From assembly GCA_946885605.1 (NCBI GenBank), contig CAMPGR010000012.1, forward strand, positions 1-48,057: a DNA stretch of 48,057 nt. Reading direction: 5' to 3'. The translations under genes were made by a program, and so were the position numbers. The notes under the pieces were generated by a model, which ran no database searches, was not told the origin of the DNA, and worked only from the letters and a program-made list of their open reading frames with translations. Shown here piece after piece: positions 12,201-21,934 of the stretch (its first letter is position 1; each line of letters opens with the position of its first letter). This DNA comes from an uncultured Pseudomonadota bacterium (GTDB lineage: Bacteria; Pseudomonadota; Gammaproteobacteria; Burkholderiales; SG8-41).

Positions 12201-14355
12201 CGAGGTCGCTTCCTGCATCGAGGAGGCGGTGCGGGAGCTGAACGGCATCTCGGGCCGTGTGGACGCGTTCGATGCGCTCCATCTGCTGCTCGAGAGCCAG
12301 CCGTACCGGCTTGCTTACTGGCGCGTCGCCTCGGACGAGATCAACTATCGCCGCTTCTTCGACATCAACGACCTCGCCGCGCTGCGCATGGAAGACGAGC
12401 GCGTCTTCGAGTCCACGCATCGCTTGCTCTTTCGGCTCCTCGCGGAAGGAAAGATCGAAGGCGTGCGCATCGACCATGTCGACGGCCTGTACGATCCGCT
12501 GCAATACTTGACGCGCATCCAGGAACGGGCGGGCGCGGCCCGGGGCGCGCCCGTTTCCGGCGCCGCGCGGGCGCGTCCGCTCTATCTCGTCGTCGAGAAA
12601 ATCCTGGGCGATTTCGAGCGGCTGCCGGAGCACTGGCCGGTGTACGGCACGACTGGCTATCGCTTTGCGAACCTCGTGAACGCGCTCTTCGTCGATGCCG
12701 CCACGGAATCGCGGTTCGATCGCATCTACGCGGCATTCGTGCGCGAACGCGCCGACTACGATGGGCTGCTTTACGCGGTGAAGCGCCTGATCCTGCGGAC
12801 CGCGCTCGCTGCCGAGCTCAACGTGCTGGCGAACCGGCTGCTGCGCATAGCGCGCGCCGATCGCCACACGCGAGACTACACGCTCAACTCTCTGCGCGAG
12901 GCGCTCGCCGCAGTCATCGCATGCTTCCCGGTCTACCGCACCTACATCCGCCACGAGGTCTCTGCCGAGGACCGCCGGTATATCGAATGGGCAGTGGGCC
13001 TCGCGCGCCGGCGCGGCACGAGCGTGGGGCCGGAAGTCTTCGACTTCCTGAGCCGGGTGATGCTACGCGAGATTGCGACCGCGGAGAACGACCCATGCCA
13101 CGCCGCAGTGCTTGATTTCGTCATTCGCCTGCAGCAGTTAACGTCCCCGGTTGCGGCGAAGGGCGTCGAGGATACCGCGTTCTATCGTTACAACCGGCTC
13201 GTTTCGCTCAACGAGGTCGGCGGCAATCCGCGCTGCTTCGGCGTCTCGCTTTCCGCGTTCCATCATGCGAGCCTTGACCGCGCGCGACATTGGCGGCACA
13301 CGATGCTCGCGACATCGACGCATGACAACAAGCGCTCGGAGGACGTGCGCGCGCGCATCGACGCGATATCGGAGTTTCCCGAGGAATGGTGGGCGCGCCT
13401 GCAGCGCTGGCGGCGTCTCAATCGCCGGCGCAAGCGCCTGGTCGAGGGCGAAGCGGCCCCATTGGCGAACGACGAGTACCTGCTCTATCAGACGCTCGTC
13501 GGCACGTGGCCGTGCGAGGAGACGGAAGCGGCCCTCGCGCCGTATCGCAAGCGCATCGAAGCGTACATGCTGAAGGCGGCGCGCGAGGCGAAGGTGCGCA
13601 CGAGCTGGACCAACCCGAATGAACACTACGAGTCGGCGATACGGGGTTTCGTCACCGATATCCTGGCGCACCCGGAACGCAACCCGTTCGTCGTCGACTT
13701 TGCGCCGTTCGCGAAGCGTCTGGCGCGGATCGGCATGTTCAACAGCCTCGCACAGGTCGCGCTCAAGATCGCTTCTCCCGGCGTGCCCGATTTCTATCAG
13801 GGCAACGAGCTCTGGGACGATAGCCTTGTCGATCCCGACAACCGCCGCCCGGTGGATTACGCAAAGCGCCGTGAGCTGCTGGAGGCGCTCAAGCAGCGTT
13901 TCCAGGATCCAGTGCGGGAGAGCGAAGAAGCGCGCCGCCTCGTGGAGCGGATGGAGGACGGGGCGATCAAGCTCTACGTGACGTGGCGCGGGCTTGCGCT
14001 GAGAGGAGCGCAGCATGCGCTCTTCGCCGACGGCGAGTACATTCCGCTCGAAACACGCGGCGAGCACGCCGAGCGAATCTGCGCATTTGGCCGCGCGCGT
14101 GAGGCAGAGGCCGCGTTCGTGGCGGTGCCGCGCCTCATCGGACGGCAAGTCGCGGCGCTCGGTGCGCCTCTCGGTGAGCGCGCATGGGGCGATACCGCGA
14201 TCGTGATCCCGGATCGCCTCGCGGGGGATTACCGTAACGTGTACACCGGGGAAATGTTCCGCGCGGAGCGCAACAGATTGCTCCCGGCATCGCGGCTTTT
14301 CCACATTTTTCCGGTGGCCCTCCTCGCGCGCGTTCGCCGCGAGGGCGACGTATGA
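9223..14355 (+). CDS. malQ-treY: Fusion of 4-alpha-glucanotransferase (MalQ) and malto-oligosyltrehalose synthase (TreY)
   Basis: A 1710-residue, two-enzyme cytoplasmic protein. Residues ~1-735 are GH77 amylomaltase: NLYGVRSNRNWGMGDF, the SPYSPSSR loop, D491 in LRIDHVMGL, E539 in GEDLGT and D591 in STHDLPPL. After a short link (~735-748) TreY begins with IPGATYRLQF; its nucleophile is D1084 in RIDHVDGLYDP, acid/base E1125 in VVEKIL and D1368 in STHDNKRSED, with the TreY signatures AKGVEDTAFYRY and PDFYQGNELWD. MalQ disproportionates maltodextrins; TreY turns the reducing end into a trehalose unit. Fusion would couple chain lengthening to trehalose formation, with TreZ encoded just upstream (4-base overlap). 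Both halves have full catalytic sets, so both are predicted active. The long uninterrupted frame and conserved motifs leave little doubt about the fusion. Confidence 0.95.
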   Translation: MNPALLDRLCASCGIESSYRDAWGRERAVPEDTRLALLEAMGTKVASDADIERALEEREAQAWRQVLPSVRVVREPAGPIEIDVRLPVDFSGRSFECVLATEEGDRTSTRFSPGEAERTGERRIDDVLYASFRLGIERFPSYGYHRLELWAPEESSAPHAAMALIVTPQRCYLPEAVRQTRLWGPVVNLYGVRSNRNWGMGDFTDLSKLVEIAADSGASVVGVNPLHALFPHAPEHASPYSPSSRLLLNVLYIDPERIADFTECNAAGERAENRSFQDTLRALRRAELVDYTRVAGLKRQVLELLYASFRERHLAGGTERARAFRAFQHAGGMALRLGSLFYALQDELYARDKSAWGWRAWPHEYRDPDSPAVEQFAREHVDRIEYYDYLQWNADEQLGAAGRRALELHLGVGIYLDLAVGADPGGAETWGQHALYADNVHIGAPPDELAPNGQDWGIPPLLPERLREAAYAPFAALLRASMRHAGALRIDHVMGLVRQFWVPAGVRADKGGYVRYPVDDLFGVLALESARNQCMVIGEDLGTLPEGLPERLKDAHILSYRLLYFQREPDGAFTPPVKYPPQALAAVSTHDLPPLRAFWLGRDLDLRTRLGLYPDESLRERQLLDRAQARAHLLVALEREGLLPPGMTPDPVSAPDMSVELMLAVHRFLARTPCWLFMVQPEDVFGQLEQINVPGTTNDQYPNWRHRVSVALEHWRADTRFTGLAEAVLAERGAAPIPREEARRIETRIPGATYRLQFSRSFTFSHAAELVPYLRELGISHCYASPYFSARPESMHGYDIVDHNAFNPEIGSPADFERFVDVLHQHGMGQIVDMVPNHMGVMGADNGWWLDVLENGPASEFAAYFDIDWESPQAVLHGKVLVPVLGDHYGAVLERGEIELRFDTASGAFSAFYYQHRFPIDPARYPLILAFNPHRAEHRLKERGGLAAEYQALVTAFGHLPGCNAASREEIAERQRDKEVHKRQLARLCERSAEVASCIEEAVRELNGISGRVDAFDALHLLLESQPYRLAYWRVASDEINYRRFFDINDLAALRMEDERVFESTHRLLFRLLAEGKIEGVRIDHVDGLYDPLQYLTRIQERAGAARGAPVSGAARARPLYLVVEKILGDFERLPEHWPVYGTTGYRFANLVNALFVDAATESRFDRIYAAFVRERADYDGLLYAVKRLILRTALAAELNVLANRLLRIARADRHTRDYTLNSLREALAAVIACFPVYRTYIRHEVSAEDRRYIEWAVGLARRRGTSVGPEVFDFLSRVMLREIATAENDPCHAAVLDFVIRLQQLTSPVAAKGVEDTAFYRYNRLVSLNEVGGNPRCFGVSLSAFHHASLDRARHWRHTMLATSTHDNKRSEDVRARIDAISEFPEEWWARLQRWRRLNRRRKRLVEGEAAPLANDEYLLYQTLVGTWPCEETEAALAPYRKRIEAYMLKAAREAKVRTSWTNPNEHYESAIRGFVTDILAHPERNPFVVDFAPFAKRLARIGMFNSLAQVALKIASPGVPDFYQGNELWDDSLVDPDNRRPVDYAKRRELLEALKQRFQDPVRESEEARRLVERMEDGAIKLYVTWRGLALRGAQHALFADGEYIPLETRGEHAERICAFGRAREAEAAFVAVPRLIGRQVAALGAPLGERAWGDTAIVIPDRLAGDYRNVYTGEMFRAERNRLLPASRLFHIFPVALLARVRREGDV

Positions 14356-14368
14356 CATTGAACTAGCC

Positions 14369-14390
14369 GTTCCGTCCCTGGGAACTTTTT
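14369..14390 (+). terminator. Possible weak terminator after the malQ-treY gene
   Basis: GTTCC (14369-14373) pairs with GGAAC (14381-14385) around a 7-base loop and is followed directly by TTTTT (14386-14390), 13 bases after the stop of the trehalose operon. The 5-bp stem is short, so this is a tentative intrinsic terminator. Confidence 0.4.
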
Positions 14391-14517
14391 GGCGATATGC
14401 TGTCCCACAACGGTCAGCGCGGTATCATCCAGCTCGCCATAAGAGCCAGCATCACCCCGCGGGCCGCGAAAGCGATTCTGCCGAGGGCGTGGCTGTGATA
14501 ACACAGGAGGGATCTCC

Positions 14518-14616
14518 ATCATCGCGTTCATCCAGAGCATAATGCGGGCAGCGATTCCGTTTGCCCCGGCTTTCACACCGCTTTTCACCAACGCATCGCG
14601 GACGCGGCCGTCATGA
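14518..14616 (+). other. Possible short leader ORF upstream of the MscS gene
   Basis: An AGGAGG-like purine run (about 14505-14511) is followed by codons starting ATC ATC GCG TTC; the frame stays open to a TGA at 14614-14616 that overlaps the ATG of the next gene as ATGA. The only ATG in this frame is at 14542 (24 residues, MRAAIPFAPAF...). The strong SD-like site does not sit in front of a canonical start, so either a rare start codon is used or the coding potential is chance. The rest of the 14356-14612 gap shows nothing else beyond the weak hairpin. Confidence 0.2.
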
Positions 14617-15692
14617 AGTGGCTTTACGAGGCCTGGCGCGCCAACACGCTCTACGACTTGGCTATAGCGGGTCTGCTGCTCGTTGCCGCCATGCTTGCGC
14701 TCGCGGTCGTCCGCTACACAGCTTCCCGCGTGATCGGCGCCGTGGCGAAACGCACCGCGACGGACCTCGACGATCTCGCTGCCCAGGTGATCGCGCGCAC
14801 GAGGCTGTGGCTCTTCTTGCCGGTCGCGCTGTACGCTGGCGCCTCGGCCCTCGAGCTGCCGGCGAGGCTCGAGCGCCTGATCGACTTTCTGGTCGTCGTC
14901 GGCCTGCTCCTGCAGATCGTGCTGTGGGTCAACCACTTCGTGGCGCTGTGGGTCGAACGCCAGGTGGAGAAGCGCCGCGGCGTGGACGGCGCAGGCGTCA
15001 CGGCGCTGAGCCTCATCGGTTTTGCCGCGCGCGTGGTCGTGTGGGCCCTCATGCTGCTGCTGATCCTCGATCAGCTGGGCTTCGACATTACCGCGCTCGT
15101 TGCAGGGCTCGGCATCGGCGGTGTCGCGATCGCGCTTGCCGTCCAGAACATCCTCGGCGACCTCTTCGCCTCACTCTCCATCGTGCTCGACAAGCCGTTC
15201 GTGGTCGGCGATTTCATCGTCGTCGACGGTTTCCTCGGCACCGTCGAATACATCGGGCTCAAGACGACCCGCGTGCGGAGCCTGAGCGGCGAGATGATCG
15301 TCTTCTCCAACAACGATCTGCTGAAGAGCCGCATACGGAACTTCAAGCGCATGTACGAACGGCGCGTGGTATTCTCCGTACAGGCCACTTACGACACGCC
15401 GCTCGAGAAGCTGCAGGCAATTCCCGCAATCCTGCGCGCGGCAGTGGAGCGCCACGACAAGACGCGCTTCGATCGTGCGCACTTCAAGGAGTTTACGGAC
15501 TCGGCGCTCGCCTTCGAAGTCGTGTATTTCATGCTCACTCCGGATTACAACCTCTACATGGATACGCAGCAGGCGATCAATCTCGAAATCTACCGGCGCT
15601 TCAGCGAGGAGAAGATCGAGTTCGCGTATCCGACGCGAACCGTCTACCTGCGCGGGGCCCACGTCCCGGCCGCGGTGCCGACCCCGGGGTAA
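14613..15692 (+). CDS. MscS-family mechanosensitive ion channel
   Basis: A 359-residue membrane protein. Four to five hydrophobic helices occupy residues ~15-185. The last carries the MscS pore-helix pattern of alternating glycine and alanine (GLGIGGVAIALAVQNILGD), followed by the MscS beta domain (LDKPFVVGDFIVVDGFLGTVEYIGLKTTRVRS split over ~190-220) and SNNDLLKSRIRNF. Family role: opens under membrane tension on hypo-osmotic shock to release solutes. It is longer than E. coli MscS (286 aa) owing to extra N-terminal helices. It ends 3 bases before the OtsA ATG, so solute release and solute synthesis are likely co-transcribed. The start is the ATG at 14613; there is no strong SD of its own. 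Confidence 0.92.
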   Translation: MKWLYEAWRANTLYDLAIAGLLLVAAMLALAVVRYTASRVIGAVAKRTATDLDDLAAQVIARTRLWLFLPVALYAGASALELPARLERLIDFLVVVGLLLQIVLWVNHFVALWVERQVEKRRGVDGAGVTALSLIGFAARVVVWALMLLLILDQLGFDITALVAGLGIGGVAIALAVQNILGDLFASLSIVLDKPFVVGDFIVVDGFLGTVEYIGLKTTRVRSLSGEMIVFSNNDLLKSRIRNFKRMYERRVVFSVQATYDTPLEKLQAIPAILRAAVERHDKTRFDRAHFKEFTDSALAFEVVYFMLTPDYNLYMDTQQAINLEIYRRFSEEKIEFAYPTRTVYLRGAHVPAAVPTPG

Positions 15693-15695
15693 GTG

Positions 15696-17198
<1,503 letters not shown>

Positions 17199-17216
17199 CC
17201 GGTTACCCCGGTTGGC

Positions 17217-18422
17217 ATGAGCGCGTTCGACTTCCTGCCGTCGTACCCGCTGCCGCCCAATCCGGTGTTGCTCTTCGGGTTGCTGCTTCTCGCAGGTTTC
17301 GTCGGGGGAGAACTGGTGCAGCGGCTCAACCTGCCGCGAATCACGGGTTACGTCGCGGCGGGCCTCGTGCTGGGCGCGAGCGGGTTCAACCTCGTGGACA
17401 CCCACGTCGCGACCGGCGCGGGCATGTTCGTGAACCTGGGTCTCGGCATCGTGCTCTTCGAGCTCGGGCGCCGCCTCGATTTCCGCTGGCTCTGGCGGGA
17501 TCGGTGGTTCACCGCGACGGCGCTTGCCGAATCGGCCCTGTCGTTCTTCCTCGTGTACGGGGCGCTTGTCTGGTTCGGCAGTCAGCCGCTGCCTGCGGCG
17601 ATCGCCGCGTCGATCGGTGTCGCGACCTCGCCTGCCGTGGTGATGCTGGTCGCACAGGACTTGCGCGCCGAGGGGCAGATCACGGAGCGCGCGTTGAGCC
17701 TCGTCGCGATCAATAGCGTGGCCGCCTTCGTGCTGGCGACCGTGCTGCTCTCATGGCTTCACCTTGAGCATCGCGCGAGCTGGATGACGATGATCCTGCA
17801 CCCCGCCTACCTGCTCGGCGCGTCGCTTCTCGTGGGCTATCTCGCGAGCGGCGCGACGATCCTGCTCGCGCGCTGGATCGGCAAGCGCGAGGAGCGCCAG
17901 CTCGTCATGCTGCTTGCGATGATCGTGCTCGCAATCGGGTTTGCGGCCGTGCTCGAGCTCTCGGTGATGCTGTCGCTCCTTGCATTCGGGGTCGCGAGCC
18001 GCAACCTGGACCGCAGGCACGACCTGATGCAGGTCAACATCGCTCACGTCGGGCAGATATTCTTCGTCGTCCTGTTCGTCGTGACCGGCGCCATACTGAA
18101 CGTGAGCAACTTGATCGCGGGTGGGGCAATGGCGATCATCTACATCGCGGCGCGCTTCATCGGCAAGGCCGTCGGCGTCCTGAGCCTCGCTCACCTGAGC
18201 GGCATCCGCGCCGGCAGCGGAGGGCTGCTGTGCCTTACCCTTACGCCGATGTCCGGGCTTGCGATCGAGATGATGAGCAGGACGACCCGTCTTTATCCCG
18301 AATTCGGCGCAACACTCGCGCCGATCGTGCTCTCCGCGGTACTGATCCTCGAGCTGATCGGTCCCGTCGCGGTGCAGTTCGCGCTGAAGAAGGCGGGGGA
18401 AGCGCAAGAGGACGCAAGATGA
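17217..18422 (+). CDS. CPA2-type cation:proton antiporter homologue (Kef-like membrane part)
   Basis: A 401-residue protein with about 12 transmembrane segments and no C-terminal TrkA-N domain, shorter than KefB/KefC (~600 aa). The first half shows the family pattern LNLPRITGYVAAGLVLG and GLGIVLFELGRRLD; IGVATSPAVVMLVAQ (133-147) matches the unwound TM4 region. At the site where active antiporters carry ND or QD in TM5, this protein reads AINSVAAFVL, with S167 where the ion-binding Asp is expected. It may therefore be non-exchanging, channel-like or use another residue (inference from hand alignment). Its TGA overlaps the next ATG by 4 bases; it starts 18 bases after otsA. Confidence 0.85.
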   Translation: MSAFDFLPSYPLPPNPVLLFGLLLLAGFVGGELVQRLNLPRITGYVAAGLVLGASGFNLVDTHVATGAGMFVNLGLGIVLFELGRRLDFRWLWRDRWFTATALAESALSFFLVYGALVWFGSQPLPAAIAASIGVATSPAVVMLVAQDLRAEGQITERALSLVAINSVAAFVLATVLLSWLHLEHRASWMTMILHPAYLLGASLLVGYLASGATILLARWIGKREERQLVMLLAMIVLAIGFAAVLELSVMLSLLAFGVASRNLDRRHDLMQVNIAHVGQIFFVVLFVVTGAILNVSNLIAGGAMAIIYIAARFIGKAVGVLSLAHLSGIRAGSGGLLCLTLTPMSGLAIEMMSRTTRLYPEFGATLAPIVLSAVLILELIGPVAVQFALKKAGEAQEDAR

Positions 18423-19579
18423 CCGACCCGGAGCTCGACTACAAGCCTTCGCACCCGTTCTCGGTCGGCGTCGAGCTCGAGCTGCAGATCCTGAACTGCC
18501 GCGACTACAACCTCGCGCGCGACGCCGCCGATCTCCTCGCGCTACTTGAAAAGACGCCGCATCCCGGCGAGGTGAAGCCCGAGATCACCGAGAGCATGAT
18601 CGAGCTCAACTCGTCGGTTCACTTTCGGCACGAGACGCTCGTCGCGGAACTTGTCCGCATCCGCGATGCGCTCGCGGATGCCGCGGGGCGGCTCAATCTC
18701 TGCATCGCTGGAGGAGGCTCGCACCCGTTTCACGACTGGACGGACCGGCGCATCTATCCGACCGAGCGCTTCCAGCGCATCCTCGAGGTGTACGGGTATC
18801 TTGCCAAGCAGTTCACCATCTTCGGCCAGCACGTGCACATCGGCTGCCCCGACGGAAACGCCGCCCTGTACCTCATTCACGCGCTGGCGCGCTACGTGCC
18901 GCACTTCATTGCGCTTTCCGCCTCCTCCCCGTTCCAGCAGGGGGAGGACACTTCCTATCATTCCTCGCGCCTTAACACGGTGAGCGCCTTCCCGCTTTCC
19001 GGGCGCGCGCCGCTCGTCCGGAGCTGGGACGAATTCGCAAGTTATTTCAGCAAGATGAAGGGCTTCGGCATCGTCGCGAGCATGAAGGACTTCTACTGGG
19101 ATATCCGTCCCAAGCCGGAGTACGGTACAGTAGAAATACGGGTGTTCGATACGCCGCTCACTGTTGAACGCGCGGCACTGCTCGCGGTCTATGCCCAGTC
19201 GCTCGCGCGCTACCTCCTCGTTGAACAGCCACTCGAGCCATCGCGCGATGTGTATTTGCTCTACAGCCATAACCGCTTCCAGGCGTGCCGCTACGGCTGT
19301 GAAGGCACGCTGGTGGACGCCTACACGCAGCGCCACGTCGGGATACGCGACGACGTGCTCGACACGATCCAGCGCATCGCTCCACATGCCCGCGACCTCG
19401 GCGCTGAAGAGGCTCTGCGGCGGCTTGCGGCGGACGTGGTCAGCGGGCGCGATGACGCGGGGTGGCTCCGCGCGCAGTACCGCACCCATGGCTCGCTCAA
19501 CGATGTGGCGCGCATGCAGAGCGCGCTGTGGATGGGCGCGGTGACGCCTGTATTCGATATGCCGATGGGAAACGCCTGA
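18419..19579 (+). CDS. YbdK-type carboxylate-amine ligase (glutamate-cysteine ligase 2 family)
   Basis: A 386-residue soluble protein of the GCS2/YbdK family. Family members form a gamma-glutamyl (carboxylate-amine) bond at the cost of ATP; E. coli YbdK has weak glutamate-cysteine ligase activity and the true substrate is usually unknown. Visible motifs: FSVGVELELQ (15-24), KPEITESMIELNS, GGGSHPF, QHVHIGCPDG, DFYWDIRPKPEYGTVEIRV. Length matches the family (~370-390). The ATG at 18419 overlaps the antiporter stop (ATGA), and the stop shares one base with the next start (TGATG), so ligase and hydrolase are translated in sequence. The pairing with a gamma-glutamyl hydrolase-type gene suggests a gamma-glutamyl intermediate; inference. 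Confidence 0.9.
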   Translation: MTDPELDYKPSHPFSVGVELELQILNCRDYNLARDAADLLALLEKTPHPGEVKPEITESMIELNSSVHFRHETLVAELVRIRDALADAAGRLNLCIAGGGSHPFHDWTDRRIYPTERFQRILEVYGYLAKQFTIFGQHVHIGCPDGNAALYLIHALARYVPHFIALSASSPFQQGEDTSYHSSRLNTVSAFPLSGRAPLVRSWDEFASYFSKMKGFGIVASMKDFYWDIRPKPEYGTVEIRVFDTPLTVERAALLAVYAQSLARYLLVEQPLEPSRDVYLLYSHNRFQACRYGCEGTLVDAYTQRHVGIRDDVLDTIQRIAPHARDLGAEEALRRLAADVVSGRDDAGWLRAQYRTHGSLNDVARMQSALWMGAVTPVFDMPMGNA

Positions 19580-20403
19580 TGAACGCTCCTGAACGCGGCC
19601 GCCCGCTCAAGATCGGACTCTCGCCTCGGTTTCTGCACAAGGTCCCCGCCGAGCTGGGATTCAGGGGGAAGAAGCTGCAGTACCTCGAGCAGTCGATCGC
19701 GCATTGGCTGATGACGGCCGATGCGCTCGTGTTCATGCTGCCCTCGATAGAAGGCGGGGGGCTCATCCGGCGCGGCAACATCCGCATTGCCGACTATGTC
19801 GCCGAGCTCGACGGCCTCGTCCTGCAGGGCGGGGCGGACGTGAGCCCGCTTACTTACGGCGAGACGCCGTTGCGGCCGGAATGGGAGGGCGACCGCATCC
19901 GTGACATGTACGAGATCGATCTCCTGCAGGAATTCGTCTCGGCGGGAAAACCCGTGCTCGGCATCTGCCGTGGCCTGCAGCTCATCAATGTCGCGTTTGG
20001 CGGCAGCCTCTATCAGGACATTGCGACCCAGCGCGCGGATGCGGAAACGCATCACCACAACCCCAACGCTTTCGACCAGCATTTTCACCGCATGCGGTTC
20101 GTGCCCGGCTCCGGGCTTGCAGAGCTGTATCCGGATGTCAGCGCGGTGCGCGTGAACAGCATTCATCACCAGGCGGTGAAGACGCTCGGCAAAGCTCTCG
20201 CGATCGAAGCGTTGTCCGTCCCCGACGAAATCATCGAGGCCATACGCTGGAACGGCCCGAGCTACGTGTGCGGGGTGCAATGGCACCCGGAATTCCACGA
20301 TCCGTCGGACCGCGAGCTGCTCGACGGCTGGCCCTTGCTGCAGGAGTTTCTGGGCGAGGCGCAGCAAAGGCGGCTCGGCGAACCCGAAACGCTCGCCGTA
20401 TAA
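19579..20403 (+). CDS. Class I glutamine amidotransferase / gamma-glutamyl hydrolase (peptidase C26, PuuD-like)
   Basis: A 274-residue cysteine hydrolase. Nucleophile C130 lies in LGICRGLQ, and the catalytic H236 and E238 in QWHPEFH. LQGGADVSPLTYGE and NSIHHQAVK are typical of the C26 family, which cleaves gamma-glutamyl amide bonds as in PuuD (gamma-glutamyl-GABA hydrolase). No synthetase partner domain is fused. The start overlaps the YbdK-type ligase stop by one base, so the two products are probably made together; a make-then-cleave gamma-glutamylation route, or turnover of the ligase product, would fit. The exact substrate is not visible in the sequence. Confidence 0.9.
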   Translation: MNAPERGRPLKIGLSPRFLHKVPAELGFRGKKLQYLEQSIAHWLMTADALVFMLPSIEGGGLIRRGNIRIADYVAELDGLVLQGGADVSPLTYGETPLRPEWEGDRIRDMYEIDLLQEFVSAGKPVLGICRGLQLINVAFGGSLYQDIATQRADAETHHHNPNAFDQHFHRMRFVPGSGLAELYPDVSAVRVNSIHHQAVKTLGKALAIEALSVPDEIIEAIRWNGPSYVCGVQWHPEFHDPSDRELLDGWPLLQEFLGEAQQRRLGEPETLAV

Positions 20404-20455
20404 GGGAAGGCGACGGCGAGGGCGTCGCACATGACCATTTCGCCGGATCCCTGAT

Positions 20456-21877
20456 ATGCAAGCGACAACGCCGATCGCTCGTGCGCTGCAGGCGCTGCGC
20501 GTGTTCGCCTGCGCGATGCTGGCGTTCGTTCCGGCATTGCTTGCGATTTCCGCCGCGCCATCCGAAAAGGTGGTGTTGCTTACCCTGGACGGCGTCGTCG
20601 GTCCCGCTACGGCCGATTACACGGTGCGCGGAATCCGCAAGGCGGCCGATGAGGGTGCAACCCTCGTCGTGCTGCGCATGGACACGCCGGGCGGGCTCGA
20701 CACCTCGATGCGGCAGATCATCAGGGAAATCCTCGCGTCGCCGGTCCCGGTGGTTGCGTTCGTGGCCCCGAGCGGCGCGCGCGCGGCAAGTGCCGGCACC
20801 TACATCCTCTATGCAAGCCACGTAGCGGCGATGGCGCCGGGAACTAACCTTGGCGCAGCGACGCCGGTTCAGATCGGCATGCCGGGCAGCGAACCGGGCG
20901 AGCAGCCGCGGGACAAGGGGAAAAAAAACGACAAGGGCAAGGACGGCAAAGCGGGCGAGGATAAGGACGCGCCCTCGCCGCAGAGCACACTCACACGCAA
21001 GCAGATCCACGATGCGGCAGCGTATATCCGCAGCCTCGCCCAACTGCGCGGGCGCAATGCCGAGTGGGCCGAGAAGGCGGTGCGCGAGGCGGTGAGCCTC
21101 TCGGCGCAGGAGGCGAAGCGGATCGACGTGATCGACATCGTGGCGCAGGACGTGGACGATCTGCTCAGGCAGCTGCACGGCAGAAAGGTTACCGCGCAGG
21201 GCGTCGAGCGCACGCTCGAGACCGAAGGGGCGGTAGTGACGGCGATCGAGCCCGACTGGCGCACGGAACTCCTCGCGATCATCACCAATCCGAGCATTGC
21301 GCTAATCCTCATGATGATCGGCATCTACGGCCTCATCTTCGAGTTCGCGAATCCGGGCTTCGTGCTGCCCGGCGTCGTGGGCGGGATCTGCCTGCTGCTC
21401 GCGTTGTTCGCGTTCCAGCTTCTGCCCGTCAACTATGCGGGGCTCGCGCTTATCGTGCTCGGGCTCGCGTTCATCGCCGCAGAAGCATTCCTTCCAAGTT
21501 TTGGCGCGCTCGGCATCGGCGGAACGGTCGCGCTCGTCATCGGCGCGGTGATGCTGATCGAGCCGGAGGCGCAAGGCTACGATGTCGCGCTGCCGTTCGT
21601 CATCGCGCTGGGCTTGACGAGCGGCATCATCGTCTTCGCGATAGTTACCATGGCGGTGAAGGCGCGCAAACGCCGGGTGGTGAGCGGGCCCGAGAGCTTG
21701 GTCGGCGCCCCCGGCGTGGTGCTGGAAGACATGCAGTCCCAGGGGTGGGCGCGGGTACAGGGCGAGAGCTGGCGCGTCGTGAGCAAAAGGCCGCTCACGC
21801 GCGGCCAGAAAGTGCGGGTGACGGGCATCGAAGGCTTGACGCTCAGCGTCGAGCCCGAAAACCCGCCGGCGCAGTAA
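20456..21877 (+). CDS. NfeD-type membrane serine protease (ClpP class) with C-terminal NfeD domain
   Basis: A 473-residue long-form NfeD protein. An N-terminal signal/anchor (residues ~8-34) is followed by a ClpP-like protease domain: LRMDTPGGLDTSMRQII, the catalytic Ser region GARAASAGTYI (S112 likely), and after a Lys/Asp-rich insert (~151-172) the RKQIHDAAAYIRSLA segment with K182 as the probable base. Four to five membrane helices occupy ~270-400, and an OB-fold NfeD domain (GAPGVVLEDMQSQGWARV) ends the protein. Long NfeD proteins work with a stomatin/slipin, which is the next gene (57 bases on). In Pyrococcus the protease PH1510 cleaves the stomatin C-terminus. A role in membrane-protein quality control is expected. 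Confidence 0.93.
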   Translation: MQATTPIARALQALRVFACAMLAFVPALLAISAAPSEKVVLLTLDGVVGPATADYTVRGIRKAADEGATLVVLRMDTPGGLDTSMRQIIREILASPVPVVAFVAPSGARAASAGTYILYASHVAAMAPGTNLGAATPVQIGMPGSEPGEQPRDKGKKNDKGKDGKAGEDKDAPSPQSTLTRKQIHDAAAYIRSLAQLRGRNAEWAEKAVREAVSLSAQEAKRIDVIDIVAQDVDDLLRQLHGRKVTAQGVERTLETEGAVVTAIEPDWRTELLAIITNPSIALILMMIGIYGLIFEFANPGFVLPGVVGGICLLLALFAFQLLPVNYAGLALIVLGLAFIAAEAFLPSFGALGIGGTVALVIGAVMLIEPEAQGYDVALPFVIALGLTSGIIVFAIVTMAVKARKRRVVSGPESLVGAPGVVLEDMQSQGWARVQGESWRVVSKRPLTRGQKVRVTGIEGLTLSVEPENPPAQ

Positions 21878-21934
21878 CGAGCACACAAAATTGCGGAAGC
21901 TCGCGATATGGACCATTTTACATAGGAGTGCACC

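Noticed and set aside
11248..12954. Long - strand open frame opposite MalQ-TreY
   Set aside because: Antisense to conserved catalytic regions and without protein-family features.
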